From Lichenibacterium ramalinae (lineage in GTDB: Bacteria; Pseudomonadota; Alphaproteobacteria; Rhizobiales; Beijerinckiaceae): 41,515 nucleotides of DNA. Shown one piece after another: positions 1-6,738 of the stretch; the first letter of the stretch is position 1, and each line of letters begins with the position of its first letter. The translations under genes and the position numbers were made by a program. The notes beneath the pieces were generated by a model. The model made no database searches, was not told the origin of the DNA, and saw only the letters and a program-made list of their open reading frames with translations. The DNA lies in the NCBI RefSeq assembly GCF_004137085.1, contig NZ_QYBC01000031.1, positions 1-41,515 of the forward strand. Direction: 5' to 3'.

Positions 1-1
1 C

Positions 2-337
2 CTGATCGTCCAGACCCTGGAACGCTTCCATACGGCCTATGGCGATGAGTTGAAGGTCGAGTGCCCGACAGGAACGGGTGTATTCATGAACCTGAAACAG
101 GTCAGCGAAGAGCTGTCGCGGCGACTCTCCAGTCTCTTCCTACCCGACACTGCGCGACGCCGCCCCTGCCATGGAGAGGAATATCGATATTCGGTGGATC
201 CTTACTGGCGCGAGCTGGTTCTGTTCTATGAGCATTTCCACGGCGAAACGGGACGGGGACTGGGCGCCAGTCATCAGACGGGCTGGACCGCCACCGTCAT
301 CTCGTGTCTGGAGCGCGCGTCCCAGACTGCCGCGTGA
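2..337 (+). CDS. MGH1-like / GH63-related glycoside hydrolase, C-terminal fragment
   Basis: The reading frame is open from the left edge of the window and ends at a TGA at 335-337, so only the last ~111 residues of a larger protein are present. The tail contains the motif DPYWRELVLFYEHFHGETG followed by GLGASHQTGWTA, which I recognise as the conserved C-terminal end of the MGH1-like (GH63-related) alpha-glucosidase or mannosylglycerate-hydrolase-like family. Members are cytoplasmic or secreted enzymes with an (alpha/alpha)6 barrel that hydrolyse alpha-glucosides. The catalytic centre lies upstream of the window, so substrate and activity cannot be judged. TTG at 50 is only an internal codon and not a likely start. 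A 96-bp gap separates it from the next gene on the same strand. Confidence 0.75.
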   Translation: MIVQTLERFHTAYGDELKVECPTGTGVFMNLKQVSEELSRRLSSLFLPDTARRRPCHGEEYRYSVDPYWRELVLFYEHFHGETGRGLGASHQTGWTATVISCLERASQTAA

Positions 338-433
338 GTGCTCGATCATGCGGGGGGCACAGGACGGCAACGATCATCGACTGATCCGGACCGCGTCAAA
401 CATCATCGATGCGGACCCAACGGGGTTGAGACC

Positions 434-931
434 ATGAGGAAGACGAGTTCCGTTCGCCACTCGGCCGCGATCGCATCGCTGTCCGCAGCCGCCATGGTGA
501 GCTTGGCCCATCCAGCTTTCGCGTCGGACGGCTTCTCGCGTTTTGCCGGGAACTGGTCCGGCCGTGGATCCATCGTGATGGCGGATGGTTCGCGTGAGCC
601 GATCCGCTGTAAGGCCGCATATGCGATGCGGCCCGATGCCCAGGCCATGAACATCGACATGAATTGCGCCAGCGACAGCTATCGCGTGCATGTATTGACC
701 CAGCTGACGGCCGACGGCACCGGCTTTTCGGGCGCTTGGCAAGAGACGACGAGACAGGCGGAAGGCACGGTCACGGGTCGACTATCGAAGAGCGGTGACA
801 TGACGGCGGACCTCCAGGCGATCGGCGTGTCCATCCGGCTCTCCGCTCGCGCCGACGGTCGCCGACAGGCGATCAGGCTTCAGGTCCAAGGCACCGACGT
901 GCAGGACGTGGTCATCGACCTACAACGCTGA
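434..931 (+). CDS. Small secreted beta-rich hypothetical protein
   Basis: This is a 165-residue protein starting at ATG 434. The frame is open further upstream, but the signal peptide fixes the start: basic n-region (MRKTSSVRHS), Ala-rich hydrophobic core and an AFA-SDG cleavage site after about residue 30. The mature part of ~135 residues opens with FAGNWSGRGSIVMADGS and has alternating hydrophobic and polar stretches typical of an all-beta, lipocalin-like fold. Two Cys residues (in IRCKAAY and MNCASD) could form a disulfide in the periplasm. Similar small exported proteins are common in Hyphomicrobiales and have no assigned function. It is followed 40 bp later by another secreted protein on the same strand, so the two may be co-transcribed. 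The function is unknown. Confidence 0.7.
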   Translation: MRKTSSVRHSAAIASLSAAAMVSLAHPAFASDGFSRFAGNWSGRGSIVMADGSREPIRCKAAYAMRPDAQAMNIDMNCASDSYRVHVLTQLTADGTGFSGAWQETTRQAEGTVTGRLSKSGDMTADLQAIGVSIRLSARADGRRQAIRLQVQGTDVQDVVIDLQR

Positions 932-971
932 TCGGCGCCACCCGGCGAGTATCGAGAAAGGACTTCACGCC

Positions 972-1328
972 ATGAACTACCGTTCGATCGTCCTCACCGC
1001 CGTGGTCGGGCTTTTGTTGCACCCCTTGGTGTCGCCCGTCAGGGCGCAGGACGTCGTCAATGGCCTGATGCACGGTGAGTTGGTGTATCACGGCAACTAT
1101 TGCGGTCCGGGCAACAAGGGTCGACATCCAGCACCCGTCGATGCTCTCGACGAAGCTTGCATGCACCACGATGCGTGTACCGTCGATTTCCAAGTGCCGG
1201 CCTGCTCGTGCAACGACAAGCTGAGATCGGCATCCGCTCGGATCGCAGGAGACCCGCTCGCCCCCGAGGAGGAGCGCAAGGCCGCGGAGTTCACCATGCA
1301 GGGTGTCGCGTCTCTTCCTTGTCGATGA
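972..1328 (+). CDS. Secreted phospholipase-A2-like protein
   Basis: This 118-residue protein has an N-terminal signal peptide (about residues 1-25, cleavage near VRA-QDV). The mature part carries the phospholipase A2 core: a calcium-loop-like segment YCGPGNKG (residues 43-50), then PVDALDEACMHHDACT with the catalytic-type C-x-x-H-D-x-C pattern (His66-Asp67). Further Cys residues (PACSCNDK and the C-terminal PCR) would allow two or three disulfides. Family knowledge: PLA2 uses this His-Asp pair and Ca2+ to cleave the sn-2 acyl chain of phospholipids outside the cytoplasm. The small size fits prokaryotic PLA2-like proteins. Activity is inferred from motifs only. It lies 40 bp after another secreted protein; a dispersed repeat copy follows downstream. 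Confidence 0.7.
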   Translation: MNYRSIVLTAVVGLLLHPLVSPVRAQDVVNGLMHGELVYHGNYCGPGNKGRHPAPVDALDEACMHHDACTVDFQVPACSCNDKLRSASARIAGDPLAPEEERKAAEFTMQGVASLPCR

Positions 1329-1411
1329 CGGGATGGCGCGACATGGCTTCTCTGGTGGATTCGTCCGCTGAGCATGAGCGGGCCTTCCTCGACGACCCAC
1401 CGTCTGCACGC

Positions 1412-1498
1412 GTCTCCAGCCGCCGCCTTGGCGACTCCGGGCCGGTGAAACTGCCCGCGATTCGGAGTTGGAGTCGCCGAAGGCGAAAGCGCTCCGGT
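1412..1498 (+). repeat. Dispersed intergenic hairpin repeat, copy C
   Basis: This segment contains GCCGCCTTGGCGACTCC, then CGATTCGGAGTTGGAG, TCGCCGAAGGCGAAAGCGCT. It aligns with repeat copies at 16651-16745 (opposite strand), 32728-32823 and, in part, 41336-41408. TCGCC-GAA-GGCGA forms a short hairpin in its right half. It is located between two genes and does not appear to be coding. Confidence 0.6.
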
Positions 1499-1588
1499 CA
1501 GGAGGCGCGGAGCACGATCGTCATCGGCCGCGTCGACCCGGAACCACATGCGAAACTTCGCATCGATCGACCTTCGGAGATCCACGTC

Positions 1589-2161
1589 ATGAATATGCCT
1601 CCCGTGTTTGTCGACCACGACGTCGTCGTCCCGCTTCCCACCGACGGAGAACTGACCGAAGCCGCCAAGGCGATCCTCAGGGCGGGAGCTCCATTGAACG
1701 TTTCCCGCATGTTTGCGGGAACCGAAGACATGTTCAAGCCGATAGCGGACCTCATCGGTGCCGTGTTCACGGCGAGCGGCATCGATGTCAGGCTCCGCGA
1801 ACTCATCATCCTGCGTTGCGCCAAGAAGCTGAACTCGGCCTACGAGTGGCAGGCCAATGCCGTCATGGCCAAGAACGTCGGCTGCTCACAAGAAGAGATC
1901 GATGCCATGTGTGCCGACGGCCCCGTCACGGGCCTCGACCAGCGGATCGTCGAGATGAGCGCGGCATGCGACGAGCTTTGCACGGACGCGACACTCTCCG
2001 ATGGGACACTCGCGCGGCTGATCGCGCGTTACGGGAACACCGGCGCAAGGAAGTACATCCTGACCATCTCATGGTTCAACATGCTGAGCCGCTTCCTGAA
2101 CGGCTGCCGCGTTCAACCGGAAACGCAGGACAACATCGGGGGGAGAACGTCGCCTGTGTGA
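1589..2161 (+). CDS. Carboxymuconolactone-decarboxylase (AhpD-like) family protein
   Basis: This 190-residue protein starts at ATG 1589. The frame stays open upstream through the repeat at 1412, but homology-like sequence begins only here. The core RELIILRCAKKLNSAYEWQ followed by ANAVMAKNVGCSQEEIDAM matches the CMD/AhpD all-helical fold (R-E-L-x-I-L-R ... Y-E-W), and a second helical pair follows (LARLIARYG ... ISWFNMLSRFLNG). The AhpD redox motif CxxC is missing: only one Cys is present in the first helix and His is replaced in the E-W-x-x-H position. It therefore resembles the decarboxylase/unknown branch rather than a peroxidase. It is cytoplasmic, with no signal peptide. It precedes an MBL-fold hydrolase by ~210 bp on the same strand. 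The substrate is unknown. Confidence 0.75.
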   Translation: MNMPPVFVDHDVVVPLPTDGELTEAAKAILRAGAPLNVSRMFAGTEDMFKPIADLIGAVFTASGIDVRLRELIILRCAKKLNSAYEWQANAVMAKNVGCSQEEIDAMCADGPVTGLDQRIVEMSAACDELCTDATLSDGTLARLIARYGNTGARKYILTISWFNMLSRFLNGCRVQPETQDNIGGRTSPV

Positions 2162-2370
2162 CATCGGCGTCGACCGACGCGTGTGTTGCAGCCGAAGACA
2201 TCGGTCATGCTGCGAGCCTCAAACGCGTGGGCCGAGGAGCGGGCCCACGACCCTGCCGCGGGATGCTGCATCGTCGACGAGGCCGCGATCCGCGACGTCC
2301 GGTCCGACACTCGTCGCCCACCACCCTTCCCGTGTCGTCGAGATCGTTCGACTCTAATTAGGAGGTCGTC

Positions 2371-3246
2371 ATGATGGATCTGCCGCGGGCCGCGTCCCGT
2401 GACGTCGGCGCGATTCGCGTCACCACCGTGGCAGACGGCGTGCGTCGCTTCCCGCTGCCAGACGGGCTCGTGGTCAACGTCGACCGTCGAGCGGTCCTGG
2501 CCGCATTGGAAGCGTCGGGTCTGCCGCCGGGGCAGATGGAGATGTATGACAACCCGGTGGTCATCGACACCGCGGGCGGGCGGGTGCTGATCGACACCGG
2601 GTTCGGGGAAGCCTGCGGGCAGGCCAAGGGCGCCACCAGCGGCCTGCTGCTCCGAAGCCTGGCTGTCGCCGGCATCGATCCGGAGTCGATCGATGTGGTG
2701 GTGATCTCGCATTTCCACGTCGATCACGTGAGCGGCCTCATCGCGGCCGATGGCACCCCGGCGTTCCCGCGCGCGCGTGTCCTCGTGCCGGCTCCGGAAT
2801 GGGCGTTCTGGATGGACGATGCGCGCATGGCGGCAGCGCAGGGCCGCGTGGCGGACCTCTTCGCCCTCAACCGTCGCATCTTCGCAAGGCTCGGCGAGCG
2901 CGTGTCCCGGTTCGCGTGGGCAGACGAGTTGCTGCCCGGTCTGACGGCCATCGGGACGCCGGGTCACACGCCGGGACACACCTCGTTCCTCGTGCGGTCC
3001 GGCGGTCGGTCGATGTTGGTGCAGTCCGACGTGACGAACACTCCCACGCTGTTCGTGGTCCACCCGGATTGGCAGATTTTCCTCGACATGGACGGGGTGG
3101 AGGCGGCCGCCCAGCGCCACCGGATCTACGACCTCGCTGCGTCCGAAGACATGCTTGTGCAGGGGTTCCACTTCCCGTTTCCGAGCCGTGGAACGATCGT
3201 GAAGGTCGGTTCGGGATACCGCCTGGTCGCTCAGGACGAGCTGTGA
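2371..3246 (+). CDS. MBL-fold metallohydrolase (AHL-lactonase-like)
   Basis: This 291-residue protein has a strong Shine-Dalgarno AGGAGG at 2360-2365, six bases before ATG 2371, which decides the start. Metallo-beta-lactamase metal ligands are visible in order: HFHVDH (His114, His116, Asp118, His119), GTPGHTPGH (His199/His203), SDVTN (Asp220) and GFHFPF (His267). This is the dinuclear zinc pattern of the glyoxalase-II/AiiA-like branch. Family members hydrolyse lactones, thioesters or phosphoesters, and the substrate cannot be read from the sequence. No signal peptide is obvious. Its stop codon TGA (3244-3246) lies inside a relic insertion-sequence terminal repeat beginning at 3242, so the last residues may have been redefined by a past insertion. 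Convergent with the glycoside hydrolase gene ending at 3299. Confidence 0.85.
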   Translation: MMDLPRAASRDVGAIRVTTVADGVRRFPLPDGLVVNVDRRAVLAALEASGLPPGQMEMYDNPVVIDTAGGRVLIDTGFGEACGQAKGATSGLLLRSLAVAGIDPESIDVVVISHFHVDHVSGLIAADGTPAFPRARVLVPAPEWAFWMDDARMAAAQGRVADLFALNRRIFARLGERVSRFAWADELLPGLTAIGTPGHTPGHTSFLVRSGGRSMLVQSDVTNTPTLFVVHPDWQIFLDMDGVEAAAQRHRIYDLAASEDMLVQGFHFPFPSRGTIVKVGSGYRLVAQDEL

Positions 3247-3278
3247 GCTTTCATGGGTTGTCCATCCGGTCCGAAGCC
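3242..3278 (+). mobile_element. Solo relic end of an IS481-type element
   Basis: The sequence starting TGTGAGCTTTCATGGGTTG and continuing TCCATCCGGTCCGAAG matches, with about three differences and one gap over 37 bases, the left end of the IS481-family element at 41413. No transposase remnant follows it. It provides the stop codon of the MBL gene and lies in the 52-bp convergent gap. Confidence 0.6.
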
Positions 3279-3298
3279 GCCGAGCCGCCGGCCGAGCC

Positions 3299-4828
3299 TC
3301 ATCGCGGTTTGACGCGGACGGCCATGTGAGGTCGGCCTGGAAGCCGGATGCCGAAGGCGGCCTCGGGCCTGTCGCCGGTGATGGCGCCACCGCGCTGACG
3401 GAGGGCGGGTGACACCGGCAACGGCGCCTTCTCGATCGGCGTGACGCTCATGTCCCAGGTGTCGATCAGGTCGATGGCGTAGTCGCCGTCCCGTTTCGGC
3501 AGGCCGACCGCCCACTCGCGCGGTTGATGTTCGCCGAAATAAAGGAACGTGACGTCGCCGTCCCGTGCGCCGGACACGCGGCGGAACTCCCAGCGCCCGT
3601 CGTCGACGAGCGGCGTCAGTCCATGGCGGCCATCGTCCTCGATCAGCTTGCGCAGGAATTTGATCCGCGGCGCGCTCTCGCCCCGCAGGCTGCCCCCCTT
3701 GGCCCACCATAGGAGGTCATCGGGATGCAGGAACGTCTCGCCATGGCCGGCATATCCGCCGCCGAGGACGGTGATCCAGAACCGATGCACGAGTTCGCGG
3801 GCCGATATGTTGCCCCAGGGCCTGGGGATGTCGCCCTCGTATTCGAGTTCGTCGTTGACGAGCGGCTTGCCCCATTGGCGGCGCCACTCGGGTGTCTTCT
3901 TCACCTCGGTGTTCTGCACGCAGACGTGGCTGACCCAGGGCTTCCGATGGTCGAACATGACCTCCGGTTCCCCGTTGTGGATGGAGGCCAGGTGCCGGTT
4001 GGGATCATGCTCCTCGATGACGTGGAAGTACCGGTCCCACTGCGGGATGGGCTTGACGTCGAGGAGGAAGTCGAACTCGTTCGCCAGGGACCACCACACG
4101 TTCCTGTAGGCGCTGAGCCGGGCCGTCAGGTATTTGACGTAGGCGCAATCCTGTTCGAACGACATGTCGCAATAGTGCCAACGGTCGTAGGGATGGAACA
4201 CGATGACGTCGGCCTCGATGCCGAGGCGCATGAGCTTCTCCACCTGTCGCTCGAAATGGCGGAAGGCGACGACGTTGGGCCTGGTGAAATCCTCCGAGCC
4301 ATCCGGGCGGCGCTCGAAGATCGGATGGAGCGGCTCGTTCTCGTTGTAGATGTAGTGCTTGGGGAAGACACCCATGCGCACCTTGTTGAAGCCGCTCGCC
4401 CCCAAGGTCGCGAGCGTCTCCTCCTGCATGGCCTCGGGTTGGTGCGTCCAGGCATAGCAGGTCGTCCCGAACGGATAGTAGGGGGTGCCGTCCGCATGGG
4501 CGAAATGGAACGTGTTGCGCACCCGGACGGGTCCGTGCGCGCCGGGCGACGGCGGCCCACAGGTGAAGGCGCCCTCCCGTGCGTCGAGCTCGGCGACTGC
4601 GCTCGCCGTGCGGTACAGCCACTCGCCCTGCCGATCCGGCATGAAGCGGAAGCGCCAGGTCGGCTGTCCCGCGTCATCGCCGTCGTAGAACCCGGTGACC
4701 TGGATCTTCCGGTTCCCCTGCGCGAACGTCGCCGTGAGGTCCACGTCGGCAAAGGGATGGTTCAGGACCGGACCCGTCAGCGCGAACTCCGCCACATCCC
4801 AGAGCGCGACGGTCTTTGCCTGCGTCAT
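3299..4828 (-). CDS. Cytoplasmic glycoside hydrolase, DUF5060/DUF4038-like
   Basis: This 509-residue protein has an N-terminal beta-sandwich resembling DUF5060 (about residues 5-95), then a TIM-barrel of the DUF4038/DUF5605 type (about 100-410) and a C-terminal beta domain. The clan-A hallmark Asn250-Glu251 (WWSLANEFDF) is the probable acid/base, and a Glu in NDELEYEG (327-331) is the probable nucleophile. Members of this group are putative retaining glycosidases acting on pectin- or galactan-type sugars, but I cannot name the substrate. There is no signal peptide, so it should act on imported oligosaccharide. It is the last gene of a minus-strand operon, 33 bp behind the sugar ABC permease, so its substrate is probably what that transporter brings in. 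Confidence 0.8.
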   Translation of the reverse strand: MTQAKTVALWDVAEFALTGPVLNHPFADVDLTATFAQGNRKIQVTGFYDGDDAGQPTWRFRFMPDRQGEWLYRTASAVAELDAREGAFTCGPPSPGAHGPVRVRNTFHFAHADGTPYYPFGTTCYAWTHQPEAMQEETLATLGASGFNKVRMGVFPKHYIYNENEPLHPIFERRPDGSEDFTRPNVVAFRHFERQVEKLMRLGIEADVIVFHPYDRWHYCDMSFEQDCAYVKYLTARLSAYRNVWWSLANEFDFLLDVKPIPQWDRYFHVIEEHDPNRHLASIHNGEPEVMFDHRKPWVSHVCVQNTEVKKTPEWRRQWGKPLVNDELEYEGDIPRPWGNISARELVHRFWITVLGGGYAGHGETFLHPDDLLWWAKGGSLRGESAPRIKFLRKLIEDDGRHGLTPLVDDGRWEFRRVSGARDGDVTFLYFGEHQPREWAVGLPKRDGDYAIDLIDTWDMSVTPIEKAPLPVSPALRQRGGAITGDRPEAAFGIRLPGRPHMAVRVKPR

Positions 4829-4861
4829 CGTTCGTTCCTTGTCTGGAGGCCGAAAGGGCGC

Positions 4862-5746
4862 TCACTCCTTGACGGCACCGAGCGTGAGACCGCCGACGAA
4901 GAAGCGCTGGAAGATGAGGTAGACGATCGTCGCAGGCAGGATCGTCATGATGATCGCGGCGTTGAGCGGCCCGTAGGCGGCCGAGAACTGGCCCTGGAAG
5001 GCCATGAGTCCGAGCGGCAGGGTCCACTTGCTGCTGTCCTGCAGGAGGACGAGCGCCATGGCGAACTCGTTCCAGGTGGAGACGAAGTCGAGGATGACGA
5101 GCGCCGACAGGGCCGGCAGGGACAGGGGCAGGAACAGTCGGAAGAAGATCACCACGTGGGAGGCGCCGTCGATGCGGGCGGCCTCGCTCATCTCCTTCGG
5201 AAGCTGACGGAAGAACCCGTAGAGGACGAAGACCTGGTACGGGACGCCGAACGCGATGTAAGGGAGGATGATGCCGGCGTAGGTGTCGATCAGACCCAAT
5301 CTGTTCACCATGGTGAACAGGGGGGCGAGCAGCACCTGGAACGGGATCATCGTGCCGAGCAGGATCAGCAGGAAGAGAAGCCGGTTGCCGCGGAACCTGA
5401 TCTGCGCCAGCGCATAGGCGCTCATGGCGGAAACGAGGATGCCCAAGGGGACCTTCACGACGGTGATGAGCACGCTGTTCTTCAGCGTCGTCGAGAAGTT
5501 GCCGCGGACCCAGGCATCGGTGAAGTTGCCCCAGTCGAGACCCGTCGGAGGGGCGTAGGCTGCCGTCGCGTTGATGTCGGCGTCCGATTTCAAGGCGGTG
5601 AAGACCATGAACACGAAGGGGGCGAGCCAAAGGACGGCGAGCAGGACCAGGCTGATCCACAGGCCCACCAGCACCCAATCCCGCGGCGGACGCCTCCGCC
5701 CGGCGTCTTCGCCCCGCGGGGTCGCGGTCGGCGTCATCGCCGTCAT
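4862..5746 (-). CDS. Carbohydrate ABC transporter permease, MalG-type (CUT1)
   Basis: This is a 294-residue inner-membrane protein. The start at 5746 is chosen because its ATG overlaps the stop of the upstream permease (ATGA, 5743-5746), a translational-coupling arrangement; a second ATG lies nine bases further on. About six transmembrane helices are visible, the first being VLVGLWISLVLLAVLWLAPF. The EAA loop that docks onto the ATPase is EAARIDGASHVVIFFRLFLP. C-terminal residues GGLTLGAVKE are typical of MalG/CUT1 permeases. Together with the MalF-type partner it forms the translocation pore for a sugar delivered by the binding protein encoded at 6739-7989. No ATPase gene is in this cluster, so an unlinked MsmK/UgpC-like ATPase is presumably shared. 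Confidence 0.9.
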   Translation of the reverse strand: MTAMTPTATPRGEDAGRRRPPRDWVLVGLWISLVLLAVLWLAPFVFMVFTALKSDADINATAAYAPPTGLDWGNFTDAWVRGNFSTTLKNSVLITVVKVPLGILVSAMSAYALAQIRFRGNRLLFLLILLGTMIPFQVLLAPLFTMVNRLGLIDTYAGIILPYIAFGVPYQVFVLYGFFRQLPKEMSEAARIDGASHVVIFFRLFLPLSLPALSALVILDFVSTWNEFAMALVLLQDSSKWTLPLGLMAFQGQFSAAYGPLNAAIIMTILPATIVYLIFQRFFVGGLTLGAVKE

Positions 5747-6696
5747 CGTGCCGCCGCCTCGCGAGCCTGCGACCAGCGCAGGTAGGGGATGACGATGACC
5801 AGGGTGATGGCCAGCAACACCACGGCGATCGCGCTTCCCCGGCCGAAGTCGTGCAGCTGTAGGGACTGCCAGAACGCCCAGAACGCCATGAGTTGGGTCG
5901 ACTGGGCCGGCCCGCCGTGCGTCATGCCGTAGACGATGTCGAAAGCCTTGAGCGAGTTGATCAGCGTCAGGATGACGACGATCGTGATGGTGGGCCGCAT
6001 CGCCGGCAGCACGACATGGCGGAAGCGCTGCCATCGCCCGGCACCGTCCATGCGGGCCGCCTCGAGCAGTGTCGGCGACACGGTCTGGAGGCCCGCGAGG
6101 AACAGCACCATGCTCACGCCGACGTTCTGCCAGCAGTAGGCGACGAAGACTGAATAGAGGGCGATGTGACGGTCGCCCAGCCAATCCCCGATCAGGCCGT
6201 CGAGACCGAGCGCCGTCAGGGCCGCGTTGATGACCCCGAAGAAGGGGTCGTACATCCAACGCCACATCGTCGCGACCGCGATCGACGCGATGATCACCGG
6301 CAGGTAGAAGGCCGCCCGCAACGCGTTCCGCCCGGTGAGGGGCTGGTTGACGCCGATGGCGATCGCGAAGCCGATCGACGGTGGGATCGCCACCGACAGG
6401 GCCGTCCAGATCAGGGTGTTGTCGAACGCCACCCAGAAGACCGGATCGTCCCGCAAAATGTCTCGATAATTGTCGAGACCCACGAAGGTCTGCACCGGCG
6501 CGAGACCGTCCCAATGCATGAAAGACAGTCTCACGACGTCGAGCATCGGCCAGATGGAGAAGACGCCGTAGACGAGGAGGGCCGGTCCGAGCAGGATCGC
6601 GCCCTGCATCGGCATGCTTCGGCCCAGCGAGGGCCGAGGCGGCCGAGCCGTCGGAGCGGGGTGCAGCGCCGACGCGTCTGGTTCACCCATTGCCAT
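5743..6696 (-). CDS. Carbohydrate ABC transporter permease, MalF-type (CUT1)
   Basis: This 317-residue integral membrane protein has a proline-rich cytoplasmic N-terminus (about 30 residues) followed by roughly six transmembrane helices (for example GAILLGPALLVYGVFSIWPM and FAYxAxV-like segments later). The cytoplasmic coupling loop EAARMDGAGRWQRFRHVVLP is the EAA motif of binding-protein-dependent permeases. Family knowledge places it with UgpA/MalF-like CUT1 permeases that import di- and oligosaccharides or glycerol-phosphate-type solutes. It is 42 bp downstream of the binding-protein gene and overlaps the MalG-type gene by four bases. The substrate is not determined, but the linked glycoside hydrolase suggests an oligosaccharide. 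Confidence 0.9.
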   Translation of the reverse strand: MAMGEPDASALHPAPTARPPRPSLGRSMPMQGAILLGPALLVYGVFSIWPMLDVVRLSFMHWDGLAPVQTFVGLDNYRDILRDDPVFWVAFDNTLIWTALSVAIPPSIGFAIAIGVNQPLTGRNALRAAFYLPVIIASIAVATMWRWMYDPFFGVINAALTALGLDGLIGDWLGDRHIALYSVFVAYCWQNVGVSMVLFLAGLQTVSPTLLEAARMDGAGRWQRFRHVVLPAMRPTITIVVILTLINSLKAFDIVYGMTHGGPAQSTQLMAFWAFWQSLQLHDFGRGSAIAVVLLAITLVIVIPYLRWSQAREAAAR

Positions 6697-6738
6697 GTGC
6701 GTGCCCGTCCCGATCGGATCCCGAAATCGACGGCCGGG

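Noticed and set aside
3725-5785. A 686-codon plus-strand open frame
   Set aside because: It is antisense to the glycoside hydrolase and permease genes and encodes Asp/Glu/His-rich nonsense.
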